From assembly GCA_030220185.1 (NCBI GenBank), contig JASPKZ010007528.1, forward strand, positions 757,001 to 821,000: a stretch of DNA of 64,000 nucleotides. The letters run 5' to 3'. The translations under genes and the position numbers were made by a program. Shown one piece after another: positions 41,506-53,044 of the stretch (position 1 is its first letter; the number at the start of each line of letters is the position of its first letter). This stretch comes from Diploptera punctata. Lineage: Eukaryota; Arthropoda; Insecta; Blattodea; Blaberidae. Below the pieces are notes generated by a model. It made no database searches. It saw only the letters and a program-made list of their open reading frames with translations, and was not told where the DNA came from.

Positions 41506-42440
41506 ACTGGAAATTATCAAGCTGGTAGGCTTGCCTTTGTTGCTTATGCAACCAGCAAATCCTGTTCTCTAGGGGGATGGGTGAGGAGGAATGACTTCCG
41601 CCTTAAAACAAGGCTCTCTCGACTAACAAGGGTACCATTAACCATTGCATGCCGAAACATACCTTCAAATTTCTTCCAGAGAAGCGTTGTGATGTATAAA
41701 GGCCATGTAAAATGCCGTTTTTAACAGCAAGGCGCTTAGATATACCCCAAATCTCTCATTTATGATATAGGGAAGTAATAGAACACCAGAATTTGCAGAC
41801 AAAATAACCCTCACTACCCGCCGTCCGCGCCGCGTCCCACCTCATTCCACTCCGCTGGTTATTCAAGCAGGGAGTCCATGTGCTCCATACAGTGGGCTGC
41901 CATCGCTGGATTCTGGCTTCGACTTCAGTACCTCACAGTTAAATGCAGCAGTATTTTTTTGGACAGGGCATTGGTGCATCACAAAGTCCTTTTTTTTTTA
42001 CCCTTAAATGGCTTACGCTGCCTAAACCATAACAAATAACAAAATTAATGTAGGACACAGAACTAAATATCTCATAAAACTCTACAAAAAAGTCCACGAC
42101 AGCATATGTTTATCTTTTACAGATAACACACAATGGCCATTTTTGTCTTTAATTGATGCCATGAAGATCGGGATAAGTAGATTCCTGTGCAAGCATATGC
42201 TGCTATATCATTCATCCGATTGTCATGGGGCTTTTTATAAAATGTTCACGATTTTCCCGCGGAGGTTGTTAGTATCCTTGTAAGATAGCTTCATTTTGTA
42301 TGATCTAGTAGTATGTATCCTACAGTCCTCCGAAGATATATCATTTCAGCCGATCTAAGTTTCTGTATTTCCTTCTGTTCCAATGTCCTTATTTCGCTAC
42401 CATACAAAACTGTTCGAACAACCAATTTTTTCATGTACTT
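41506..42440. other. Old repeat mosaic, no gene
   Basis: 41510-41720 relates to 30620-30800 and 21950-22010. 41995-42270 is a partial copy of the 32825-33655 repeat (AAATGGCTTACGCTGCCTAA). 42290-42440 reads on the minus strand like a LINE C-terminal remnant with stops (VRTVLYGSEI-like). Confidence 0.5.
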
Positions 42441-42759
42441 TTAATATTAATTGTGGCTTGAAAAATAGTTTATTAACCCTAAAATCCATAGAAATTTTGA
42501 TATTTTGTCATTACTTTCTTTTCTTCTTCATAAACTATAGATTGCATATGAAACTTTCTAGAGATTATTGTATTGTGCAACCCTGATCTACACGCTGTAC
42601 TGTACATGGGGTAATGAACAAAAGGTTGATTAATGAAGCATATCTCATGCCATTTTGCGACGTTTCCAAGCAAATAAATTACTAACATAAAATAGCTATT
42701 TATTGGCTGTAATTTTCTTGTACATTCATTGTAAAGTTTATATTATACCATAAGTATCA

Positions 42760-42763
<4 letters not shown>

Positions 42764-42811
<48 letters not shown>
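42764..42811. repeat. (TA)n microsatellite
   Basis: About 24 TA units. Confidence 0.95.
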
Positions 42812-42816
<5 letters not shown>

Positions 42817-43170
42817 AGGGTCTTAATGGATTGAATTTTATTGACCACCAAAATTTAATACAGGCTTTTTATTTTTATTTCCTTTTTGCACGATAGTACG
42901 TACTGTTGTACTTACAGCAATGGCGACCATGATTGAAAGTTCAATTTCTTAAATTTCGGTGTTGCCAATCTATAAATAACTAAATAACTATACTGTAATA
43001 TTACAAATTACTTACCTAGTGCGGGAAGTAAAACCACTGCCCTTTATATATACTACGTACAATGTATATACAAAAATATATACAAAAGGTAGTGTTAATA
43101 TACATTATACGAAACAAATCACTGCATTTTAAATGAACTGAACTTTATTTGAAACAATACTTTTTTTTTT
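42812..43170. other. No gene seen
   Basis: AT-rich, no repeat recognised from elsewhere in the window, no convincing exon. Confidence 0.4.
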
Positions 43171-43174
43171 GCCA

Positions 43175-43556
43175 ATGTCCCAGGCTGTCTTTCGACATTC
43201 CTGGTGTTCTCTCCTGGCATGGTGTACTTGTAACCCACTTCTGAGGTTGGGGCGCCTGGAAGGCGGGGTTACGTTGCCCTAATGATATGATGGGTGATGC
43301 TGATGATGATGATAGTGGTGTGCTAGGAGAGTCCCTAATCCTAAGCCTAACCTAAGATGAATATGAATGATGATGATTGCGATGGCCATATGATTTCGGA
43401 GACCGTTTGGGCCTTAAAGTTTCCCTGACATTTGTCTTACAGGTGAGGAAAAACTCCGATAAAAACCTCAACCAGAAAAACTGTCCCGATCGGGGATCGA
43501 ACCCGGGCCCGCTGCGTGACAAGGCAGCACGCTACCTCGAGACCACAGCGGTGGAC
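43175..43556 (-). mobile_element. Composite SINE (A head plus B segment)
   Basis: Minus head CCACCGCTGTGGTCTCGAGG with GGTTCGATCCCCGATCGG, then CATTCATATTCATCTTAGGT, CTAGCACACCACTATCATC, GAATGTCGAAAGACAGCC. Flanked by TTATTTGAAACAATA on both sides (about 43146-43160 and 43559-43573), a likely TSD. Confidence 0.85.
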
Positions 43557-43759
43557 ACTTATTTGAAACAATATAAAACAATAAATTTGTACTTGCCGCC
43601 ATGTTATCCCTGATTGGTGTCACGGCCAGTTGTAAAATTATTTTCGTCATTTACCGTATAAACATTGACCACACTGTTAACGTTAATCAGTTGTTTATAA
43701 TGAACGAAAATATCACCAACAAATTTCGTAACATTTAATGCACACATTGTTACCTCTAA

Positions 43760-43966
43760 GGCCGGTATTCAAGAACCAAACTTCCCGCGAAGAGCGACTC
43801 TCCGTGGTCATGCAGAACCTGCTCTAACTGACTCACTCTATTCAACATCATGTGATAACAAGATATTTATTTAAAAAAATTCCGGGAACAATTGAAAGAT
43901 GAGAGTCTCAGCTTACGTAAGACGCAGATGGCATGGCCTAGAGAACTTGGTTCTTGAATACCGACC
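43760..43966. mobile_element. PIF/Harbinger-type MITE, TSD TAA
   Basis: 207 bp with TIRs GGCCGGTATTCAAGAACCAA and (complement of the right end) GGTCGGTATTCAAGAACCAA, flanked by TAA at 43757-43759 and 43967-43969. Not coding. Confidence 0.8.
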
Positions 43967-43969
43967 TAA

Positions 43970-45126
43970 GATACTATAATTTCCCTACATTAGGAATACT
44001 AGATTGTCAATGTTCTTGAAGTTTCCTAGGAAGATTCATATCGTTTTTCGTACACGTAATAAGGAAAATTTCTAGTGGCGTCATCAAGACTTAATTGGTA
44101 TAATTTGATTTTATTAGCACACAAGCGACCGGCCATTGTGATTAGAATGTTTCACGTGGAAGTTTCTCATTGGTTTACTCGAAATCGTGCCACGGCCTGA
44201 TAAATATTGTGAACAAAATGGCTGCTTCTTATCAACAAATGCTGCTTATTGCGCATTATGATGAGTCAACCGCACTTTTACTTCTAAGGTGTAGCAACTG
44301 AAAACAGATCTAACCCACAAACTACAAATTGTTGGGAAAACGAAAAAGCGCATAATGCATACAGTTTGAGGCTATTACCTTTATTATATCACATACATTT
44401 TAATCTCTCGTCCTATTGGAAACATATACAGCAAATTTGAATGCAACATAACTTGCTAATAACTAAATATTAACAATTTAATGTAGAATTGAGCGCAAAA
44501 GTGATTTATATTTACACAGTGGAAAAATGATCTAACCGATATTTAACTACAATAAGAAATAGAACATACGTATTCAATATTTATTTTCCATTTAATGTTA
44601 TTTCGTTTATTCTTTACGCCTTTCTTATTTACACTCAATTTCTCTAAGATTCTGATTAGAATTCACAGAACTGTGATGGAATGAATTTGCACACGTGTAA
44701 TAATTGTTTTTCTGCACTGTTACTCATGACTTGACTAACTGCTTCAGCCATTTTGTTACAGATAGAACACTATTCGCTTGAAAACCAATTTTTAAAAATA
44801 AATAAAACAGGTGTGGAAGAGAGTATGGATAGTTTTACATCCACCATGCCGTGATATTCTCCGGCAAGATCACTAATCCACCGAAAACTCAATTTTCGAG
44901 TTTTTGTTGGTTAGATATCTTTTCGGGGCAAATTATCCTACATCAAAGACGCCTAAAGTGGCCTAATTTAATTGTATTATGAAGGTCCTATGTCATGTTT
45001 TCATTGGACAGTCTTCCGTGTTATGAAGACGCAAACTAAATGAATAGCCTAAATCAGCTGTTTAAGTGTGCTATGTATTTAGCGATTCCCTAAATAGTTA
45101 CTTTTAGTAAAAGATTTTTGAAAAAT
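43970..45126. other. No gene seen
   Basis: Apparently the least repetitive kilobase of the window. 44219 has AAAATGGCTGCTTCTTATC with an open frame of 23 codons to a CTAAG|GTGTAG site; a start exon is possible but unsupported. Confidence 0.4.
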
Positions 45127-45136
45127 ATTTACAAAA

Positions 45137-45468
45137 CAGTCCACTGCAGTGGTCTCGAGGTAGCGTGCTGCCTTGTCACGCAGTGGTTCGATCTCCGGTC
45201 GGAGCAGTTTTTCTGGGTGAGGTATTTATCGGGATTTTTCCTCACCTGTGAGACAAATGTCAGGAAAACTTTAAGGCCCAAACGGTCCCCGAAATCATAT
45301 GGCCATCATCATCCTTATCATTATCATCATCATCATCCTTCACTGGTGTGAACAGCAACGGGAAGCTACCACACCTACAATTCCCTAGTAAAGCTGCAAG
45401 CATAGCATGAAAATGCTATGATTGCAGTGAAGGACCTGCCTTCGGGCAGAATTACTATGGATGGATGG
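45137..45468 (+). mobile_element. SINE family A with TSD
   Basis: CCACTGCAGTGGTCTCGAGG ... TTACTATGGATGGATGG, with ATTTACAAAA at 45127-45136 and 45469-45478. The head lacks about 12 nt between GCAGTG and GTTCGATC. Confidence 0.88.
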
Positions 45469-45478
45469 ATTTACAAAA

Positions 45479-45725
45479 TTTCATCGATCCTATTTACTAC
45501 AGGCGCCAACACACACACATACGGGCGAGGTGTTGTACTCCTAAACGACAGGATCGATTTTGATGACATTTTTTTGTATGTGTCTGATTGGGTCCCTCGA
45601 TGTCTTAAATTTACAATTGGACCGTCTAAAACCATTAGGCCTAGGAGTTCAGCTGAAGTGAAAATTTAAAAATCGTTCTAGCGATCACATTTTTCGATGT
45701 TTCATAACGAAACTCAGTATATCCT
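45479..45725 (+). repeat. Interspersed repeat related to 55705-55985
   Basis: TTAGGCCTAGGAGTTCAGCT, AAAATTTAAAAATCGTTCTA, TTCATAACGAAACTCAGTAT also occur, diverged, at 55845-55965. Confidence 0.65.
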
Positions 45726-45789
45726 ATTAAAATAAACCGAGGCAGGTATTATCAAAAAATGAGCAAAATCCGACAATTAATCAAGCTAT

Positions 45790-46232
45790 GAAACCACCCC
45801 TTGTACAAAAAAACACCAGATTACGTTTATATAACACTTTGGCTAGACCAGTGTTGACCTATGGTAGTGAAGCATGGACACTAAAAAGACAACATGAAAG
45901 CAGAATAACAGCTTGTGAAATGAGATTCACGCGCTGAACAGCGGGTTACACCAGATGGGATCGGAAAAGGAACACCGATATCTTAAAAGAATTGAAGACT
46001 ACGCCAATTTTGGAATATATTAAACAGTACCAACTAAATTGGAAACACCATCTTGAAAGAATGAGTTCAAATCGGATCCCCAAAGCTGTTTATAATTATA
46101 TATCAAGAGGACGAAGATCACTGGGCCGTCCTATGAAACGCTGGAGGGAAAATTTTCTATAGGATCGTAACAGGCCTTGGCCTAATACTTGGAAGGAAGG
46201 AAGAAGAAGAAGAAGAAGAAGAAGAAGAAGAA
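45790..46232 (+). mobile_element. LINE 3' end, (GAA)n tail
   Basis: Frame LYNTLARPVLTYGSEAWTLK, a stop in ACEMRFTR*, TAGYTRWDRKRNTDILKELK, LNWKHHLERMSSNRIPKAVY and GRRSLGRPMKRWRENFL. Related to, but distinct from, the 39171 LINE. Tail at 46195-46232. Confidence 0.85.
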
Positions 46233-46323
46233 GGAGAGGTAGAGGTTTAACTAAAATCCGAAATTAAAAATTGTCTACCAACCACCATGTTTGGTTCGTC
46301 TCAACGTATACCATTACAATTTA

Positions 46324-47440
46324 ATTACTTACTTACTTACTCACTGGCACTATCGAACCCATAGGTTCATGGCCGCGCGGACATAAGCTCTCCATACATC
46401 CCTATCCTGAGCTAATGTTTTCCAATCATTCCCTGTACAATCTACCTCTCTCAAATCATAGTTAATGTTATTCTCCCACCTCATTCTTGGTGTACAAACT
46501 GGGCGTTTTCCCTCTGGCTTTCCTACAAGAAGCTTCCATGCAAGTCTTTCACTCCCCATATGTGCAACATGTCCTGCCCATCGCAATCTACGAGACTTAA
46601 CTGTTCTTATTATATCTGGCTTCCTATAAAGACCATATAGTTCACTGTTATGTAGTCTTCTCCATTCACCTGTCTGTTCATCTCTCTTTGGTCCAAACAT
46701 TTTTCTATGAACTTTATTCTCAAATGATCGTAATCTCCTTTCCTCCCTTAAAGTAAGAGTCGATGTTTCGCATCCATATAATATAACTGGTAGAATAATA
46801 GTTTTATATATTTTCAGTTTAACGTTTTTTGAAAGGAGTTGGGACATCAAGAGTCTCTGCAATGCATAATAGCAAGCATTTCCAGAATTGAGCCTATGTT
46901 TAATTTCTTTGTGCATCTCATTCCTATTTGTGATTATTGTTCCTAGGTATTTGAATTCAGCCACTTCCTCAAAATTTCCCTCATTTTTTTATCCATTTCC
47001 ATTATATAATGCTTTTCCATGTGTGACCATATATTTAGTTTTATTGATATTTACTTCCAGTCCTAATTTCTTAGTGTTACTCAATAGTGTGTGCGTGTTG
47101 TCCTTTAGCATCTCCTCGCTATCGCCCAATAGTACTACATCATCAGCATAAACTAACAGCTTATTAATACCATTGAGTTGTAAGCCTTCCTCATTCTCTA
47201 AAGATTTAATGGCATGCTCTAGTACAAAATTAAATAGTAGAGGAGATAGTGCATCTCCTTGCTTCAACCCATTGTGGATTTTAAAAGTGTCTGAAAATTG
47301 TTTGTCTGCACGCACCCTACTCTTTGTGCCATTTAGACACATTCGTATAAGTCTAACTAACTTTTTAGGAATTCCGAACTCCAGCAGGATACTATATAAC
47401 TTCTCATAGTTTATGAAATCATGAAAAACATTAATAAGGG
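46324..47440 (-). mobile_element. RTE-clade LINE, 5'-truncated
   Basis: Minus frames 46989-47440 and 46350-46964: YEKLYSILLEFGIPKKLVRL, NGLKQGDALSPLLFNFVLEH (RT motif B region), LVYADDVVLLGDSEEMLKDN (YADD), then EFKYLGTIITNRNEMHKEIK, RLRWAGHVAHMGSERLAWKL. A frameshift at about 46980 (poly-T). (CTTA)n tail at 46325-46341. Confidence 0.9.
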
Positions 47441-47809
47441 AATAGAATATGCGAGAGGAAATTTGTGTTAAGCTGATTATTAGTGTTTTTGAATACAGGT
47501 GCGATATGTGAGCGAGAAAGTAAAAGCTGGGAGAGATAGTGGGCGGGATGTTAAGCACAATACTTGCAAATAGTGTCGCACCTGCGTCATGCTGCATGAG
47601 TTCTGGCTCCATTGTTAATACCACAATGACATATTTCAAACACTTGTCGGTAACAGAGGCTTTCTTAAGGGAGGGGAAAGCAAAATCAACATCATCCACA
47701 CTCAACCATACTCATTAATACAGAGTGATTCTGCAAATATTAAACAGAGCATAGGGGATGTTCCACTGAAAAAATTGATTTATTTATTTTATCTGATGGA
47801 GTTAAGACC

Positions 47810-48431
47810 GTACCTAGGAACGATAATCACAAATAGGAATGGGATGCACAAAGAAATTAAACATAGGCTCAATTCTGGAAATGCGTGCTATTATGCATTG
47901 CAGAGACTCTTGATGCCCCAACTCCTTTCAAAAAACATTAAACTGAAAATATATAAAACTATTATTCTACCAGTTATATTATATGGGTGCGAAACATGGA
48001 CTCTTACTTTAAGGGAGGAAAGGAGATTACAAGTATTTGAGAATAAAGTACGTAGGAAAATTTTTGGACCAAAGAGAGATGAACAGACAGGTGAATGGAG
48101 AAGACTACATAACAATGAACTACATGGTCTTTATAGGAAGCCAGATATAATAAGAACAGTTAAATCTCGTAGACTGCGATGGGCAGGACACGTTGCGCGT
48201 CTGGGGAATGAAAGACTTGCATGGAAGCTTCTTTTAGGAAAGCCAGAGGGAAAACGCGTAGTTGGTAGACCAAGAACGAGGTGGGAGAACAACATTAGCT
48301 ATGATTTGAGGGAGGTGGATTATACAGGGAATGATTGGAGAACATTGGCTCGGGATAGGGATGTATGGAGAGCGTATGTCCGCGCGGCCATGAACCTACG
48401 GGTTCGATAGTGCCAGTGAGTAAGTAAGTAA
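47810..48431 (+). mobile_element. RTE-clade LINE, 5'-truncated
   Basis: Open frame to 48410: YLGTIITNRNGMHKEIKHRL, LREERRLQVFENKVRRKIFG, RRLRWAGHVARLGNERLAWK, KRVVGRPRTRWENNISYDLR. The (TAAG)n tail is followed by GAATTAAGAC, matching GAGTTAAGAC at the left junction. Confidence 0.9.
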
Positions 48432-48728
48432 GGAATTAAGACAGTAAGGTGTTGTCTTCCACTTCACCAGGTTAAATTATACATACAATAACAATTATGA
48501 ATTATCTACATGTTGATTAATGATACCCTCCATGGTATCTTTACCTTGTCGTGGTGGAGTGGCTTGTGTGCTTAAATGATCCTGAGAGCTATGCCGGAGG
48601 TAGCATTGCTGCCGATAGGGTTACCCATGCCGGACTGGTCGAAGGTGATAAGCCAGACGAAATAAGTACCTTGGTCGAAAGAGTGACGATCTTTCACCGT
48701 AAAAATACAACCGTCAAGAAATGCGGAC

Positions 48729-49322
48729 ATGGGTTCTACTGGGGTAAAATTTTCCGGAGGTCAAATAGTCCCCCATTCGGTTCTCCGGGCGGGGACTACT
48801 TCAGGGAACCCATGCCAAAGGCTCAAACACAGGGACATGTTCCTAGGAACATGGAATGTTAGGACTTTATACAATAGCGGGGCACTAGAGATATTAACGC
48901 GGGAATTGGATAAATCGCCCTTGGATATAGTCGCTTTACAGGAAGTTAGGTGGCCAGGAGAAGGTAGTCAGGAATCAGGAAGCTTTGCATTATACTATGG
49001 TGGTGCAGAAAGACCTGCATTTGGAACAGGTTTTTTAGTCAGAAGGAGGATCCTATCCGCTATCCGAGATATTAAGTTTGTTAGTGATAGGATATCATAC
49101 ATAATTCTAAAGGGTAAACGACATGATTTTATAATTGTAAATGTACATGCCCCCACAGAAGATAAAGATGACAAGATCAAGGATGAGTTCTATGAAGAAT
49201 TAGAATGCTTATTTGATAGCCTTTCACGATATCATATGAAAATTGTCTTAGGAGATTTAAATGCAAAAGTGGGGCGGGAAGATATATTCAAACCAACAAT
49301 AGGCAAATTCAAGTCTTCATGA
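48729..49322 (+). CDS. RTE AP endonuclease domain (broken ORF, part 1)
   Basis: FLGTWNVRTLYNSGALEILT, LDIVALQEVRWPGEGS (catalytic E in QEVRW), GGAERPAFGTGFLVRRR, IIVNVHAPTEDKDDKIKDEF and IVLGDLNAKVGRE (catalytic D/N of GDLN) are the APE blocks of RTE elements. The frame ends at TGA 49320-49322. The domain's last blocks (DHVLVDKRW; SDHHLVKVKI with catalytic SDHH) continue in the next frame at 49440-49575. APE nicks the genomic target for target-primed reverse transcription. Confidence 0.88.
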   Translation: MGSTGVKFSGGQIVPHSVLRAGTTSGNPCQRLKHRDMFLGTWNVRTLYNSGALEILTRELDKSPLDIVALQEVRWPGEGSQESGSFALYYGGAERPAFGTGFLVRRRILSAIRDIKFVSDRISYIILKGKRHDFIIVNVHAPTEDKDDKIKDEFYEELECLFDSLSRYHMKIVLGDLNAKVGREDIFKPTIGKFKSS

Positions 49323-49654
49323 AGATAGTAACGACAACGGGGTTAGATTAGTCACATTTGCCACATCAAAGAATCTCATTGTTAAGAGCACAACATTTCA
49401 ACATAAGGATATTCATAAATACACCTGGACGTCCCCAGATGGAGAAACTCGGAACCAGATAGATCATGTATTAGTGGATAAACGCTGGCACAGTAGCATC
49501 ATTGATATTAGATCAGTTAGAGGGACAGACTGCAATTCAGATCATCATCTGGTCAAGGTGAAAATCAGACAACGGCTATCGCTTATGAGAGGAACAAACG
49601 CTAAAGATGATTCTGTAAAATATGAATTAAAAAACTTGAAAAATGATGAAATGA

Positions 49655-50149
49655 ATGCGGCAAGAATACCAAATCAAAATTGCTAATAGATTTGAAGTAC
49701 TGGAATCTTCAGATGACAATGTGGCAAACGAAGAAGAAACTGATATAAATAAAGAATGGGAGGCTATAAGAGATACTATTAAATTGTCAGCATCAGAAAG
49801 CATTGGTTGTTTAAAAAAGAGGCAAAACAAGAAATGGTTTGATGAGGAATGTGCCGACATTGTAAAGAAAAGAAAGCTAGCAAAAATGAAATGGTTACAC
49901 GAGCCAAATGAGGTAAATTTAGAGCAATTGGGTAGTGTTAGACGGGAAACCACCAAGTTACTAAAGAGTAAAAAGAGGGAATATTTGAGAGAGAAGATTA
50001 ATGACCTTGAAATGAATGCAAAAAATAGGAACATTAGAGAATTATATCAGGGAATTAGTATAGAGAAGAAAGGGTTTCAGGCTAGAACAAACATAATTCG
50101 GAATGAAAATGGGGATATGATTGCAGATTCCAAGAGTATATTAAAATAG
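49655..50149 (+). CDS. RTE linker between endonuclease and RT (broken ORF, part 2)
   Basis: Frame with EYQIKIANRFEVLESSDDNV, ESIGCLKKRQNKKWFDEECA and KRKLAKMKWLHEPNEVNLEQ, a lysine-rich, charged linker. W-F-D-E-E-C is typical of this family. It overlaps the preceding frame by about 30 bases because of a frameshift. Confidence 0.75.
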   Translation: MRQEYQIKIANRFEVLESSDDNVANEEETDINKEWEAIRDTIKLSASESIGCLKKRQNKKWFDEECADIVKKRKLAKMKWLHEPNEVNLEQLGSVRRETTKLLKSKKREYLREKINDLEMNAKNRNIRELYQGISIEKKGFQARTNIIRNENGDMIADSKSILK

Positions 50150-50228
50150 ATGGAAAAGTTATTTTAATCAGCTATTAAATGTACATACAGAACAGGACAT
50201 TGAGGAGGATAAGTTACAGACAGCAGAA

Positions 50229-51773
50229 ATGCTAGTCGCAGAGCCAAGTGCATTAGAGGTTGAAATGGCAATTGAAAAATTGAAGATGTATAAAGCATCA
50301 GGTTCAGATGAGATCCCAGCAGAACTGATAAAATCGGGGGGAGAAAAATTGATGGACAAGATACGCTGGTTGCTTAGTATGATTTGGGAAAAAGAAGCTC
50401 TTCCAGATGAATGGAAGGAATCAATTATCGTACCAATTTATAAGAAAGGAGATAAAACTGATTGCAACAACTATAGGGGCATCTCATTACTTTCAACTTC
50501 GTACAAAATTCTAACAAATATATTAGTAAGCAGACTTACTCCCTATATTGATGACATTCTAGGAGATCATCAATGTGCATTTAGAAGAAACAGGTCTACA
50601 ACAGATCAGATTTTTAGTATAAGACAGATTTTAGAAAAGAAATGGGAATATAATGGTACTGTACATCAACTATATGTAGACTTCAAAAAAGCATATGATT
50701 CAATTAAGAGGGAGAAGTTATATAGTATCCTGCTGGAGTTCGGAATTCCTAAAAAGTTAGTTAGACTTATACGAATGTGTCTAAATGGCTCAACGAGTAG
50801 AGTGCGTGTAGGCAAACAGTTTTCAGACACTTTTGAAATCCAGAATGGGTTGAAGCAAGGAGATGCACTATCTCCTCTACTATTTAATTTTGTACTAGAG
50901 CATGCCATTAAATCTTTAGAGAATGAGGAAGGCTTATAACTGAATGGTATTAATAAGCTGTTAGTTTATGCTGATGATGTAGTACTACTGGCCGATAGCG
51001 AGGAGATACTAAAGGCCAACACGCACATACTATTGAGTAACACTAAGAAATTAGGACTGGAAGTAAATATCAGTAAAACTAAATATATGGTCACACGTAG
51101 AAATACATTATATAATGGAAATGGACAGCTAATGACAAATGAGGGAAATTTTGAGGAATTGGCTGAATTCAAATACCTAGGAACAATAATCACAAATAGG
51201 AATGAGATGAACAAAGAAATTAAACATAGGCTCAATTCTGGAAATGCGTGCTATTATGCATTGCAGAGACTTTTGATGTCCCAACTCCTTTCAAAAAACG
51301 TTAAACTGAAAATATATAAAACTATTATTCTACCAGTTATATTATATGGGTGCGAAACATGGACTCTTACTTTAAGGGAGGAAAGGAGATTACGAGTATT
51401 TGAGAATAAAGTTCTTAGGAAAATTTTTGGACCAAAGAGAGATGAACAGACAGGTGAATGGAGAAGACTACATAACAATGAACTACATGGTCTTTATAGG
51501 AAGCCAGATATAATAAGAACAGTTAAGTCCCGTAGACTGCGATGGGCAGGACATGTTGCGCGTATGGGGAATGAAAGAGGTGCATGGAAACTTCTTGTAG
51601 GAAAGCCAGAAGGAAAACGCCCAGTTGGTAGACCAAGAATGAGGTGGGAGAACAACATTAACTATGATTTGAGGGAAGTAGATTATACAGGGAATGATTG
51701 GAAAGCATTAGCTCAGGATAGGAATATATGGAGAGCTTATGTCCGTGCGGCCATGAACCTACGGGTTCGATAG
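50229..51773 (+). CDS. RTE reverse transcriptase and C-terminal domain, one internal stop
   Basis: KASGSDEIPAELIKSGG, SIIVPIYKKGDKTDCNNYRG, ISLLSTSYKILTNILVSRL, VDFKKAYDSIKREKLYSILL (motif A D), NGLKQGDALSPLLFNFVLEH (motif B), [TAA at 50937], LVYADDVVLL (motif C YADD, about 50960-50990), KYLGTIITN, then the C-terminal RLRWAGHVARMGNERGAWKL and GRPRMRWENNINYDLREVDY. Without the nonsense codon and the upstream frameshifts it would be a normal RTE RT. A TAA in place of CAA is the only stop in this stretch. Confidence 0.9.
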
Positions 51774-51821
51774 TGCCAGTGAGTGAGTAAGTAAGTAAGT
51801 AAGTAAGTTGATTAATGATAC

Positions 51822-52690
51822 GTAATAGATATAGGTTACAAAATATAAACTTGACAAGGGAAAGAAAGAAAAAATAGTAATAATAATTTATTTATATACA
51901 GATTTTCAATGTTTACACTTCTTTCTGTGCCTAAAGTTTTATTTTCCTTCTCCACTCGTTTCTACCCATCAACTCCATTTCCTTCACTCATCTTGTTCTC
52001 ATTCCAGTTCTTATTTTTTTGCATCCACGAAACATAACTTTTTACAGTCTTACGTTAAGAATATAAACTTATGCTATCAATAGTATGCCAAGATATCAGA
52101 GATGCTTTTGGAATTTGTTTTGCCTTTTTACAAAGAGCAGAACCCTCTTTATCTCTCAGCAATGTTCGTATTGAAAAGAAACAAATAACTTTTCTCCAAG
52201 CCTTGGAGCCAGAGTATAATACAATGGGACATAACATAGGGCTATTTCGCTTAACAGGAATGCATGAGGTAGAAAAATACAATATTTACCTAACGGGAGT
52301 GCATTGAGGGGAAAACTATCTACCTGCTAGGTTATTGGGTTATTGCCACCCTTACCCTAAAATATTGTAAGGGAATTTATAAAAAGAACACTTGAAATAT
52401 TCTGTGAAATGATTTGTGACATGAAGTTTGTCCATTGAAATACTGCGTTAGTTTGGAGAAAAAAATTACAAATAGGCATTTATAGGCATTATAAGCAGAA
52501 ATTGGTATTTATAGGCAAAATGAACTTAATGGAAAACAACTCTAGGATCGTTGGTATGAACTTATATGAAGTCACTATTACAATATCTATAATAAATAAC
52601 AATAGGCATTTTCCCTAACATCCGGTCTCTAGTAATGTGAAATCAATTGATTTGGTGTTAAGTAGATGAAAATACATTATGTTTACTGAT
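51822..52690. other. No gene seen
   Basis: 52071-52307 has an open frame on + (QDIRDAFGICFAFLQRAEPS, NVRIEKKQITFLQALEPEYN) with no recognised domain, no splice context and no homologue in the window. 52480-52620 has short TTTATAGGCATT repeats. Confidence 0.35.
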
Positions 52691-52694
52691 TAAA

Positions 52695-52880
52695 TATCAC
52701 TGTTAAAATTTTATACGATTTTCAAATTAGTTTTAATTCAAATTCGTTACAGCTGTTTCAGTGCTTTGTACCTTCTTCAGACGAATGTAGTATTTGTACA
52801 AAGTACTGAAACAGCTGTAAAGAATTTGTATTAAAATTAATTTGAAAATCGTATAAAATTTTAACAGGTTTATTTAATTT
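52695..52880. repeat. Inverted pair of PLE tails with decayed hammerheads
   Basis: Arms about 52695-52770 and 52798-52880 (GTTAAAATTTTATACGATTT; TTACAGCTGTTTCAGTGCTT and complements). Minus strand has CUGAAGA and GAAACAGCUGU but helix II is mismatched and H17 context lost. The plus-strand copy lacks the CUGANGA box. Confidence 0.6.
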
Positions 52881-53044
52881 TATCACTAAAAGTAATATGA
52901 AAGACGAGTGTACTCCCACATCTCCTTAAGCTGACTTCTCGAACAATTTTTACGTCCTCAAAAATGCATTGAAATGCAACTAAAACATTACATGGAATAA
53001 TTTGGAACAAAAATATCACAAAGGAAACTAAACTGAACATTTAT

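Larger units (their letters stand above)
48527..51806 (+). mobile_element. Full-length RTE-clade LINE with perfect 15-bp TSD
   Basis: 5' end CCTCCATGGTATCTTTACCT then TGTCGTGGTGGAGTGGCTTG, a start shared by many arthropod RTEs. It has an AP endonuclease domain, a reverse transcriptase, a C-terminal domain and the tail (TAAG)n. GTTGATTAATGATAC is at 48512-48526 and 51807-51821. The coding region changes frame three times (near 49320-49340, 49660-49680 and 50145-50225) and has a CAA-to-TAA stop at 50937-50939, so the copy is dead although its ends are intact. Confidence 0.92.

Noticed and set aside
44219..44292. AAAATGGCTGCTTC... possible start exon
   Set aside because: 23 codons then a weak GTGTAG donor; no further support.
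50666..50908. Minus-strand frames opposite RTE copies (also 47891, 51254, 57654, 60093)
   Set aside because: Shadow frames that recur because the RTE sequence recurs.
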